Source of the DNA: Oscillospiraceae bacterium
GTDB taxonomy: Bacteria > Bacillota > Clostridia > Oscillospirales > Oscillospiraceae
Reading direction: 5' to 3'
Assembly: GCA_017461445.1 (NCBI GenBank)
Contig: JAFTXW010000033.1
Location: 1 to 64,000, forward strand
DNA length: 64,000 nt
Under the pieces are notes generated by a model that was not told where the DNA came from, did no database searches, and saw only the letters and a program-made list of their open reading frames with translations. Below are positions 14,381 to 23,200 of this stretch, piece by piece. Made by a program: the position numbers and the translations under genes. Within the stretch, counting starts at the first letter, position 1; every line of letters begins with the position of its first letter.

Positions 14381-15862
14381 TTATTCACCAAGGCGGTCGT
14401 ACAGCCGGGTCAGGGCTAGAATACGATTTGCCAAAGTTTGGTTCATTATAGCACAATTTGCGCGCCATGTCCAGTTGGAATCTGATAAAGTTCCGGGAAA
14501 ATTCATCCGGGAAGCCCCTCCCAGATTCAAAAAGTCCTGCATCGGCACGATAACTGTATCGGAAACCGACGCGAATGCCGTGCGGATGGTGCCCCAGACA
14601 TAGCCCTCTTCCTCGCTCAGGCGCATGTATTCCTTTGCGAAGGCCAGGGCATCCTCCTCCGCCGTGTCAAACCACTGGCGCATGGTCAGGTTGTCGTGGG
14701 TGCCGGTATAGCAGACGGAGTTTTGGGTGTAAGTATGGGGCAGGTAGTTGGAAGGCTCCTTGGGATCAAAGCCGAACTGGAGCACCTTCATACCGGGGAA
14801 GCCGGAGCCGTCCCGCAGATCCAGCACCTCCTGGGTCAGATAGCCCAGATCCTCGGCAATGAGCCGCAGCCCGGGAAGCCCCGCCTTCACGGCGTTGATG
14901 AAGTCCATGCCGGGTCCCTTGACCCAATGACCGTTCCGGGCGGTGTCGTCGCCGTAGGGCACGGACCAGTAGGATTCAAAGCCCCGGAAGTGATCCATCC
15001 GAACCACATCGTACAGCTCTCCCGCCGCAGCCAGCCGCCGCAGCCACCAGCCGTAGCCCTCTTCTTTCAGAATGTCCCAGCGGTACAGGGGGTTGCCCCA
15101 CAGCTGCCCGTCGGCGGTGAAGGCATCGGGAGGACAACCCGCCACAGCCACAGGCTCCAGCGTTTCCTCCAGCTGAAAGTATTTGGGCTCCCGCCAAACC
15201 TCCACAGAATCCAGAGGAACATAAATGGGCACATCTCCGATGATGGCAATGCCCTGTTCCTTCGCGTAGGCGTGAAGGGCGTTCCACTGTTTAAAGAACA
15301 GGTACTGCACAAAGCAGTAAAACTGAATATCCTCCGCCAGCTCCACAAAAGCCGCCGCTATCGCCCCGGGCTCCCGGAACTTCAGGCCATCCTCCCATTG
15401 ATACCAGGGCTTGCCGCCGTTTTTGTCCTTCAAGGCCATGAACAGGGCAAAGTCGGGAAGCCATCCGTCATTTTCCGCCCGGAACCGGGCGAAAGCCGCA
15501 TCCGTATCCCGGAACCGGCTGTAAGCCAGCCGCAGAACCTTCAGGCGATTGTTGTAGAGCAGGCCGAAGTCGGCCTTTTCCTCCCGCTCGCACCAGCGGA
15601 TGTTTTCCAGTTCTTCTGTATACAGAAGTCCATCCTCGATCAAACACTCCAGATCGATGAGGTAATGGTTTCCCGCGAAGGTAGAGCAGGACTGGTAAGG
15701 GGAATCGCCGTAGCCTGTGGGGGTCAGGGGCAGGATCTGCCAGTAACGCTGTCCCGCGCTTTTCAGGAAATCCACGAACGCGAAGGCCTGCTTGCCCATG
15801 GTGCCAATGCCATAGGGCCCCGGCAGGCTGCTGATGTGCATCAGAATGCCGCTGCTTCGCAT
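14381..15862 (-). CDS. malQ: 4-alpha-glucanotransferase (amylomaltase)
   Basis: 493 residues, family GH77. It transfers maltooligosaccharides between chains and frees glucose. The start MRSSGILMHISSLPGPYGIG is the classic N-terminus; it is preceded by GAGGAG at 10 nt, so I reject an upstream ATG that would add 27 residues. Catalytic positions are visible: the nucleophile Asp in VRMDHFRGFESYW, the acid/base Glu in LIAEDLGYLT and the third Asp in GTHDNLTMRQWF. It is the first gene of the malQ-glgP operon. A LacI-type operator lies between its promoter and start codon, which suggests control by maltose or general carbon state. Confidence 0.95.
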   Translation of the reverse strand: MRSSGILMHISSLPGPYGIGTMGKQAFAFVDFLKSAGQRYWQILPLTPTGYGDSPYQSCSTFAGNHYLIDLECLIEDGLLYTEELENIRWCEREEKADFGLLYNNRLKVLRLAYSRFRDTDAAFARFRAENDGWLPDFALFMALKDKNGGKPWYQWEDGLKFREPGAIAAAFVELAEDIQFYCFVQYLFFKQWNALHAYAKEQGIAIIGDVPIYVPLDSVEVWREPKYFQLEETLEPVAVAGCPPDAFTADGQLWGNPLYRWDILKEEGYGWWLRRLAAAGELYDVVRMDHFRGFESYWSVPYGDDTARNGHWVKGPGMDFINAVKAGLPGLRLIAEDLGYLTQEVLDLRDGSGFPGMKVLQFGFDPKEPSNYLPHTYTQNSVCYTGTHDNLTMRQWFDTAEEDALAFAKEYMRLSEEEGYVWGTIRTAFASVSDTVIVPMQDFLNLGGASRMNFPGTLSDSNWTWRANCAIMNQTLANRILALTRLYDRLGE

Positions 15863-15930
15863 AAAGCAATTTCTCCTCTTTTGTATTATATTATCCACCG
15901 CCCGGTCAGGTTCCGGGCCGGCTTTTAACT

Positions 15931-15950
15931 GAAACGTTTCCAAACGTTGT
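15931..15950. promoter_or_regulatory. LacI-family / CcpA-like operator upstream of malQ
   Basis: GAAACGTTTC (15931-15940) is a perfect palindrome with central CG, directly followed by CAAACGTTGT. Such A-A-C-G-T-T cores are bound by LacI-family regulators (MalR, CcpA). It lies 16-35 bp after the -10 box, a typical repressor position. The match to the strict cre consensus is partial. Confidence 0.6.
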
Positions 15951-15965
15951 CAGCAATACCTTATT

Positions 15966-15994
15966 AGGTTAATACCTTTTTCCCATTTTGTCAA
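15966..15994 (-). promoter_or_regulatory. Probable malQ-glgP promoter
   Basis: On the minus strand a perfect TTGACA (15989-15994), 17 bp, TAACCT (15966-15971). The weak -10 box is the only reservation. Confidence 0.55.
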
Positions 15995-16154
15995 GCAAAA
16001 CCGACAATTTTTACCCTGTCCCTGCAATTTTTGGATATAATGTTCAGATTCTGCCCAGAAATATTTGATCCTATACCCGCTGTGCATAACGAAAACGGCG
16101 GCGACGAAAGGACGTTTTTCCGTAAAAGCCCCCCACCATAAAAGAAGTGCACCG

Positions 16155-16221
16155 AAAAAATGATATGCTACCCCCGTGAGACAGTGAAATAGATAGAGTG
16201 TCTTCTATGGGGGTAGCATAT
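16155..16221 (-). terminator. Long inverted repeat with U-tract, end of the sortase pilus operon
   Basis: Perfect 13-bp arms ATATGCTACCCCC (16163-16175) and its inverse complement (16209-16221) with a 33-nt loop. On the minus strand the second arm is followed by CATTTTTTCGG. It lies 22 bp after the last sortase gene, so it can end the operon. The unusually long loop and perfect arms could also be a decayed insertion-sequence end. The stretch 15995-16150 beyond it holds nothing else I can support. Confidence 0.6.
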
Positions 16222-16243
16222 TGATCGCATAAGGAGCTTTCCT

Positions 16244-16867
16244 TTAATTATCACGGTCGCAATATACAGTAATCCTGCTTTTGCCACCGTATGTGCAGGT
16301 GAAAAGGGTCAGGTCAAAGTCGCCGGAGGTCATTTCTTTTACGGCAGTGGGAGATAGGACATCCTTTGCTACTACGGAATAGTTCGACACGTTGCCGTCC
16401 ATATCTGTAAAAACCACACTGTCACCGATTGAAAGATCGGATATTTGGCCAAAATGCTTGGGGTAATTGTGGGCCATCACAACCAGATCCTCGCCATTTA
16501 CGGTTCCACCGTAACGGCAGGGGGCAATTTGCAGTCGATCATAGTCCCAATCCGCCATAATTGGGAGTTCCAATTCCAGGCAGGGAATTGCCAGATAGCC
16601 GATATAAGAATAGCCGTTTATCATAACTTCTGTCATCGTCACATCTAACGGGACAGAAATTGGAGTCTGCGCATTGGTTTGTTTTGGATTGAAATCTGCG
16701 GATTCTTCCGTTTTGTGGTCGATATGGGACACGATCTCGGTCATGACATCTGCCGCTTTTTGTTCAGCCCGTTTTGCCTCAACACGGTTATACAGCAACA
16801 GCCCCAAAGCAACGCAAACCAGCGCAACTCCCGTAATCATAAAGCAGGTTCCAAGCTTATTTCTCAT
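16244..16867 (-). CDS. Sortase (second, accessory)
   Basis: 207 residues. An N-terminal membrane anchor (FMITGVALVCVALGLLLYN) precedes the sortase beta-barrel. The catalytic His is in VVMAHNYPKHFG near 130. The Cys and Arg are in TLFTCTYGGKSRITVYCDR at the C-terminus. There is no C-terminal membrane segment, unlike the class C enzyme upstream, so it is class B- or D-like; I cannot fix the class. The start is the ATG at 16867, which overlaps the end of the preceding gene by 11 bp. A longer reading to 16930 would lie inside that gene and lacks sense. It closes the pilus operon. Likely roles are attaching the finished pilus to peptidoglycan or incorporating the neighbouring LPQTG protein. Confidence 0.88.
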   Translation of the reverse strand: MRNKLGTCFMITGVALVCVALGLLLYNRVEAKRAEQKAADVMTEIVSHIDHKTEESADFNPKQTNAQTPISVPLDVTMTEVMINGYSYIGYLAIPCLELELPIMADWDYDRLQIAPCRYGGTVNGEDLVVMAHNYPKHFGQISDLSIGDSVVFTDMDGNVSNYSVVAKDVLSPTAVKEMTSGDFDLTLFTCTYGGKSRITVYCDRDN

Positions 16868-17543
16868 AGTGTTCTTTTTTCCCAAAGCACAAATACCAGC
16901 CCATAGCAAAAAGTGCCATACCGAAGACAAACAAGAAGGGAATCGGCCAATTCAGCTGACCGGTCTGAGGCAGGCCCGGCTCGGAGGGGGTGGTCGGAGG
17001 CTCAGTCGTTGGCGGTGCTGTGGGCGGCTCAGTGGGCTGTGGCGTAGGCTCCTGCTTGGGTTTTGCTGTTACCTCATAGAGATAGCCGTCAGCATACTGG
17101 GGAATGGTGATTAGAAAGGAGGAAATGGGGCTATAGCCGGGGGTCGCGTCATTTTCCGGCTGGGTCACCAAGTAGAGGCCCAGATCCAGATCAGAAAACT
17201 CGGCCTTGCCGTCAGCGATGGGGGCACTTTGGGCGGGAAGCTCCTTATCCTCCGCCAGAACGCGCAGCATTTCCGCAAGCTCTGCATCCGCCAGGTCGTC
17301 CAGTGATGGGCCGGGCTGCAAGGCAGGCAGCAGGGCGTAGCGGTATTCGCCGTTCTCCTCCAGGATCTCACCCACGCGGGTGATGGACAGTGCACCGCCA
17401 TTCAGGGGAGAACCGCCGTACTCTATGGCGAATGTGAGGGAGCCCCGGCGGGTCAGATCGGGCAGCTCGTAGCCACTGACGGAGAGAACAGCACAAAGCA
17501 TAAGGGATAGGGCCAGCAAAACAGCCGATAGCTTACGGATCAT
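16857..17543 (-). CDS. Small LPQTG-anchored surface protein, minor/basal pilin
   Basis: 228 residues. It has a signal peptide (MIRKLSAVLLALSLMLCAVL) and a prealbumin/SpaA-like domain (about 30-170) with LYLVTQPENDATPGYSPISS. A Pro/Thr-rich stalk (PTPQPTEPPTAPPTT, about 173-195) follows. The sorting signal is LPQTG near 197, then a hydrophobic helix and a basic tail KKEHYEK. It is a sortase substrate. Its size and position between the two sortases suggest the pilus base that links the fibre to the wall. GGAGG precedes the ATG, which overlaps the class C sortase stop by 4 bp. The exact role as base or minor shaft subunit is inferred. Confidence 0.87.
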   Translation of the reverse strand: MIRKLSAVLLALSLMLCAVLSVSGYELPDLTRRGSLTFAIEYGGSPLNGGALSITRVGEILEENGEYRYALLPALQPGPSLDDLADAELAEMLRVLAEDKELPAQSAPIADGKAEFSDLDLGLYLVTQPENDATPGYSPISSFLITIPQYADGYLYEVTAKPKQEPTPQPTEPPTAPPTTEPPTTPSEPGLPQTGQLNWPIPFLFVFGMALFAMGWYLCFGKKEHYEK

Positions 17544-18367
17544 TGTTTTTCCTCCTTCTTCTTGGGTTTAGGAAGCAGCAGCGCAAGGAGCAGCACCAGC
17601 AGAATCGGAGCCGCCAGCAAAGGCGCGACGATGATTGGCTCGATCTGTACCGCATCGGCAGTGACACGCCTGACTTTTGCCTCCTCCACATTCGCTATCC
17701 GGGTGCCGCGCACCAGCATACGGTGGGTATTGATGCCGTAAGGGGTGCAGGTAACCAAAGTGCAGTGGTCCTCCCCTTCCTGCACATACAGCGGCTCCAC
17801 CTCGTGGGGCAGCACGATAAGGATCTGGTCCACCTCATAGGTCAGGACCCGGTCGATGATGGTCAGGGTAAAGGTATCCCCCACCTCCATTTTGTCCAGG
17901 TCGGTAAAGAGCCGGGCACTGGGGAGGCCCCGGTGGGCGGAGAGGACGCAATGGGTGCTTTCGCCGCCGGTAGGCAAGCTGGTTCCCTCCACATGGCCCA
18001 CGGCGATCTGCAAAACGCCCTCCGAAGTACCGTGATAGATAGGCAGCTCGATATTGATTTTGGGGATATCGATATAGCCCATGATGCCGGTCCCGGTGAC
18101 ATCCAGCAGGTCATTATAGCCCTCCACCTCATCATAATACATCAGCGGGAAATTGATCTGCCGCAGCTCCTGGTTATAGGCCATGGCCGCTTCGAACAGG
18201 TGGGAATAATCCTCTGCTTTCATATCGGACAGGATGCTGTCATAGCCTGCAATGGCACGGGATTGGTGGAAGGAATTCCACCAGTCAGCGAAGGACGGGT
18301 ACAAAACCAGGGACAGCCCTATGAGGAGGATCAACACCAGAATGATTGTGGAAAAATGCTTTTTCAT
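17540..18367 (-). CDS. Class C (pilin-polymerising) sortase
   Basis: 275 residues. An N-terminal membrane helix (IILVLILLIGLSLVLYPSF) is followed by the catalytic domain, with His in VLSAHRGLPSARLF near 143 and Cys/Arg in TLVTCTPYGINTHRMLVRG near 205-220. A second helix ends the protein (IVAPLLAAPILLVLLLALLL). HRGL, TCTPYG and the C-terminal anchor are the hallmarks of class C sortases, which join pilin subunits by isopeptide bonds between the LPXTG threonine and a pilin lysine. AAGGAG lies 6 nt before the ATG. It directly follows the major pilin gene, its main substrate. Confidence 0.95.
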   Translation of the reverse strand: MKKHFSTIILVLILLIGLSLVLYPSFADWWNSFHQSRAIAGYDSILSDMKAEDYSHLFEAAMAYNQELRQINFPLMYYDEVEGYNDLLDVTGTGIMGYIDIPKINIELPIYHGTSEGVLQIAVGHVEGTSLPTGGESTHCVLSAHRGLPSARLFTDLDKMEVGDTFTLTIIDRVLTYEVDQILIVLPHEVEPLYVQEGEDHCTLVTCTPYGINTHRMLVRGTRIANVEEAKVRRVTADAVQIEPIIVAPLLAAPILLVLLLALLLPKPKKKEEKQ

Positions 18368-18446
18368 AGGGTTCTCCTTGATTTTGCGGATTGGGGTGAA
18401 TCCCCCGGAGGGCCATGCCCTCCGGGGAGATGAAAAAACAGGGGGA

Positions 18447-20123
18447 TTACTCAGCGGTCATGCGCTTCTTGGTAACCAGCAGAACTGCCGCACCCAGAAC
18501 CATCAGGCCGCCAATGACGTAGAACAGGGTGGTACCCATGCCGCCGGTTTCGGGCAGAGTGGAGCCCTTGTAGTTGTTGACGGTAATGGAAGCAACCGCA
18601 CCATTTGCGCCGCCACTCCACGCATAAACAAATGCGCCATCCTCATAAGTGATTTTCAGAGTGATAGGCTGAATGGTGTTATAGCCAGCAGGAGTAACAG
18701 TCTCAGTGATGGTATACTCACCAACACCCAAGCCAGAGAACTTCAAAATACCGTCTTCACCAACAAATGCCTCAACTTTCTTGTTGGTTCCATCCTGTGT
18801 ATCCACAGAAGCATTGTTGATCTTCTTATATACAATATCGGTATTCACATACTTGGAGATATCGATTCCCTCGGTTGCAGGGTCGGTGGCAGTATAGGTA
18901 TCGTCATTCAGCAGCCAATATTTGTTGCCGTCAACATACTTCTCGTCTGCAGCATAAGCAACATACATCTCACCAGTCACAATAACGATATTTTCGCCCT
19001 CACCGGTCAGTTCAAAGGCAGCACCGGTCAGGATTTCCTTGGTAGTACCGTCCTTCTTAGTAATTTGCACCTCAGTGGTATATACCACAACCTCATCCCA
19101 AGGTGTAAAGCCAGTGGGAGGAGTATCATTGGTATCATCGCCATCATCAGGAGTGGCCTGCCAGTTAGGATCGTTGGAGAACTCCAGCTGCATCTCGTTT
19201 GGGTTACCAGTACCGTTAATAACAGCATCCTCATTCAGAGTTGCAGTGTAAGTAATGTAAATCTCGCCGCTGGATACAGTGCTGGGGATAGACTTGATAT
19301 TCTCGAAAATTACCTCGAGATCACAGTCGGTTCCGCAAGTGTCAGTCGTCTTTACCTCAAATCCAGTAGTGACCGGAGTACCGCATACGGTTACAGTAAC
19401 AGTGTCAGTTCCATTAAAGGTCAGGCCATCAGACAGCTTATCGTGGAACACCAGCTTATAGGTATCATAGTCAGCCAGATTGTTAGGCAGAGTGCCTTTC
19501 AGCTGGAAGGTAACAGTATCGCCAATGCTCTTCTCATCAGCATCAGCCTCTGCCTTCGCATCGGTGATAATTTTTTTCTCAGAAGAAGGAACGGTGTACT
19601 TCTTTGCGATTTTCACATCAGCCGCATTGGTGACCTGAAGCAGAGCAGGGTTGTTTGCATCCTGAATCACGCCATCTTCGTCAGGTACCAGTTCAGTAAT
19701 GTCCACCAGCAGATAATAACCAGTAGGCAGTTCAACAGAGGTATCGGTTGCTGCGATGGTAGTGGTTTTAGTGGTCAGATGCTTTGCGGCAATATTGGCA
19801 AAGTTCTTCGCATCGGTGTCCTTGTCCATGGAAGGAGAGTCCGATGCCAGAATAGATGCAACACCCGCTGCGGTAGTGCAGCTGTCATAGATGTCGTATA
19901 CGCTCTGCAATTCAGCCAGCAGGGCATCTCCATCAACACCAGAACCCCACGCAACGTCACCCAAGTTAACACTCCCAGCACTCTGGGTGCCAGAGAAAAC
20001 CTGGTAAACATCGTAGGAATGGCCAGTCTCGTTGATAACTGTAGCCGCACCCGCGGACACTGCCAGACCCATGACCATAACCAGGCACAGGACCAGAGCC
20101 AGAACTTTTCTAGTCAGTTTCAT
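18447..20123 (-). CDS. Major pilin (SpaA-type, isopeptide-forming, LPETG)
   Basis: About 558 residues. After a signal peptide (LALVLCLVMVMGLAVSAGA) come a D2-type fimbrial isopeptide domain (KKIITDAKAEADADEKSIGD, then DTVTFQLKGTLPNN) and a C-terminal prealbumin-like domain. The latter carries the E-box Glu in YTITETVTPAGYN and starts at VQITKKDGTTKEILTGAAF. The sorting signal LPETG is followed by a membrane helix and KKRMTAE. This is the layout of shaft pilins of Gram-positive sortase pili. I start it at the ATG at 20123, which has AAAGGA 10 nt upstream; an ATG three codons earlier has none. It lies between the tip adhesin and the class C sortase that polymerises it. Confidence 0.93.
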   Translation of the reverse strand: MKLTRKVLALVLCLVMVMGLAVSAGAATVINETGHSYDVYQVFSGTQSAGSVNLGDVAWGSGVDGDALLAELQSVYDIYDSCTTAAGVASILASDSPSMDKDTDAKNFANIAAKHLTTKTTTIAATDTSVELPTGYYLLVDITELVPDEDGVIQDANNPALLQVTNAADVKIAKKYTVPSSEKKIITDAKAEADADEKSIGDTVTFQLKGTLPNNLADYDTYKLVFHDKLSDGLTFNGTDTVTVTVCGTPVTTGFEVKTTDTCGTDCDLEVIFENIKSIPSTVSSGEIYITYTATLNEDAVINGTGNPNEMQLEFSNDPNWQATPDDGDDTNDTPPTGFTPWDEVVVYTTEVQITKKDGTTKEILTGAAFELTGEGENIVIVTGEMYVAYAADEKYVDGNKYWLLNDDTYTATDPATEGIDISKYVNTDIVYKKINNASVDTQDGTNKKVEAFVGEDGILKFSGLGVGEYTITETVTPAGYNTIQPITLKITYEDGAFVYAWSGGANGAVASITVNNYKGSTLPETGGMGTTLFYVIGGLMVLGAAVLLVTKKRMTAE

Positions 20124-20205
20124 AGTTTTCATTTCCTTTCATGTTGTTTTTATTTTTCGGATACACCCCGGCGCAGTAGATTTGCCTAGGGCAGGAGAGG
20201 CTTTC

Positions 20206-23200
20206 CTAGCTTGCCCCCCTTTCCCGTTTGCGCCTCTGGCTGCATCCGAAATACATCAGCCCTGCCAGCATTACCAGCAGTCCGCTGAACGTATACCAAT
20301 AGGTTCCAATGCCGCCCGTCTCGGGCAGGCTCACGGATTTCAGGTTCGTGACGATATGCACGCCGGCCTCCGTTTTTTCATATTGTACGATATAGCCGTT
20401 TCCGCCTACACCGAGCAGACCGTCCTGCTCCAGTCCCCTGTCATAGTACAGGCGCGTAGTGCCGTCATTTTCCAAGATTGCAGGTGTCCAACCATCCAGA
20501 ACGGTAGTGTTCACGGAGGAGACCTCCCGTACAGAGTAGTCATATTCCGTCACCGAATCGTCCTTATTGGACAGCACCACGGTGAACACGCCCTGCCAGT
20601 TGCTGTCTGCATCCAGCCGCAGCAGCCGGGCGTTGCCATCACCGTCCACCAGGGGAACGCCGTCTTTGTACAGCACCAGATAGACCTCATGGTTGGCATG
20701 GTTCTCCGCTCCGTCATCCCAGATCTTTTCCACCGGGATCTCGCCATAGTAGACGATTTCCTTGTTGGTGAACACCACCGCGCCGTAAACGCCGTTGACG
20801 GGGTCGATATAGCTGGTGTAGCGGTCGCCCTCAGCAGCAATACCGATAACATCGGCATTCTCCGTGTTATTGCCCATAGCAAAGGTCACGATAGTTCCGT
20901 TTTCGCCCAGAGTATGGTAGCAGTTGGTGGTGTCCAGCACTGCGATATCCTTCACGGTGTAGGTATCGTCCACGGCTTCCGTTACGGTGTAGGTGCCCCG
21001 GCGCAGGTAATCAAAGGTGATGGATGCCGCACCCTGGGACTGGTTTGCCGGGATGGTAATGGTCTTGGTCACATCCCGGGAGGTATCGTCTCCGTCCTCC
21101 GTACGGTGGAGGATGAAGGTGAAGGTCCGGTCCGTCTCATCTGTGAGCCCGTCCTCAAACTTCTTGATGATCTCGATCTTGCCGGAGATCACATGAACCT
21201 CATGGACATTGTCCTTATCCACCACGCCCAAACCATTTTCCAGCGTTGTTCCGGTGCCGACCTCGGTGCCGGGTCCTGCCGTATGGTTATGTACGTTTTC
21301 TGCAGGCCGTCCGCCCTCATTCAGCTTGTAGGCTGTGTAGGTAACGTGGAGGGTATAAGTCTCTGCCGGAGAATCGCAGTTCTCCGTGAGGGGCTGCCCA
21401 TTGGGCTGGCAGGCGGCAGTAGCCTCATGCTTGTGATAGCTGGGGTTTGCGCCGGTCATGCCGCTCTGGGTCAGTTGGAAGGTGAAATAACCCACAGGGC
21501 CATGGCTGCTGGCGTAGTCGTAGGTATACTCCACAGTAATGGGCTGACCGCTGGCCAGTGTGGCCCATTCCGCATCGGTCACGTCCCGGCCCATGGCATA
21601 GCGGAGGTAGAATGCCGCTTCCTCAAGGCCGTCCACCTCCGAGGAGGCTGCGGTGATCTTATTCAGAACATTACCGCCATCGGAAATGAGCTTTGTAAAT
21701 TGGGTATTGTTATAGAAGTATTTCAGGCTGTCCAGCGGGGTATCTGTCTCGTTGTTGACCCAGTCACCCAGGTAGACCGTAACCTCGCTGCTGAGCTGGT
21801 TCATATCCAGTAGGCGGACATTGACCGTAGGTGTCTCCATGGTCTTGTCCGAGCCATTGACGGTGACCTTGGCGGACTTGTTGGTATCGATGGCATTGCC
21901 GCCAATAAAGTCCTCCTTGGCCTTCACATAGAAGGTACCGTTCCAGGCACTTGCGTCGGAAACCTGCTGACTTGTCCACTGGATGTAGTAGGTACCGTCG
22001 TCCTTTTTCAGCAGCTTGCCCGCTGCATCGGAGGCTCCGGCGGTGGTGTACTTGCCTTCCAGGGTGATCCAGTCATTCTCCTGCAGCAGAACCCAGTCCT
22101 TTGTGTCATCCTGCACCAGCACCGTACGGTCCGTTACCGCCCCGGTGTCCGTCCAAGCGATGGGATAGAAAGAATCACTGATCTCGTCCACGATGTCGCC
22201 GTGGAAGTCGATAATGCCCTTTTCCCTGAAGCTTTCAAACAGCAGATTCTGCATTTCTCTGACCAGCTGCGCCGCATCGTCCAGTGCGCAGTAGTATTTG
22301 TCTCCGGAGGAGATCTCCTGCAGGACTTTCTTGCCGCCTTCCACATTTTCCATACCAAGGCTGACCGCCATCAGGGTAGATTCCTGTTTGACCAGATTGG
22401 CATAGCCCTTGATCTGGGCATAGATGGAATTGGCTGTGGTGCTTGCCTCGTCATCGGGTGAACCAAGAGCATCCGGAATACTTCCTGAGCTTCGGACAGG
22501 CGCACCATCCGTGACCAGAATGGTATAGGTAAACTCTGGCTCGTTGTAGCCCTGAGACGGCTGGCTCAAATGATTCTCATACACATGCTTCAGCGCAATA
22601 TCCTGGCGGGTACCACCGCTGGTGTTGATGTGGCGAACCTCGTTGACCAGGGTCTCCACATTGTCAGGTGTCAGTTCTAGAGGACCGAAGCAGTCGTTCG
22701 TTTCATCGACTTCCTTGGTAAACTCCGTAAGGGTAACACGGTTTTTGGAGTTGGCATCCGCCAGCTCGTAGATCATGTTCGCCAGTGCTTCCTCCAGATA
22801 GTGCAGACGGTTGTATTCATCTGTAGAGGTATAGATGGTAAAGGTTCCGGTATTATTGGCCATGGTGCCGAGATAATTGCCCAGGCCGCTGCCGGAAAGG
22901 CTGTAGCCTATACCACCACCGTTAGAGCGTGCATTCTGTCCGTTCACGCTATTGGGCTGGTTTGCATAGGAGTCATTGGTGGGGAAGATCGCCACTTCGC
23001 CGGGGGTCTGATACCCCTCTGCGTTTTCATGTTTGGCCTTTGCGTAGTAGGAAGCGTCCTGGTACATCCAACTGGTACCATTGTGCCAAATACACCAAAC
23101 TGTGGAGGTGCCGGTAGGATCAGAGATGATGTAGTGCATTTTGCTCTTATCCAGATTCAGCGCATCCAGATTGAATACGTTATTGGTACCATCCTGCCGC

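Noticed and set aside
16023-16060. A plus-strand promoter (TATAAT near 16036)
   Set aside because: No plus-strand gene follows it.
18252-20189. Long plus-strand frame opposite the major pilin
   Set aside because: Shadow of the pilin gene: no ribosome site, and it also crosses the sortase gene end.
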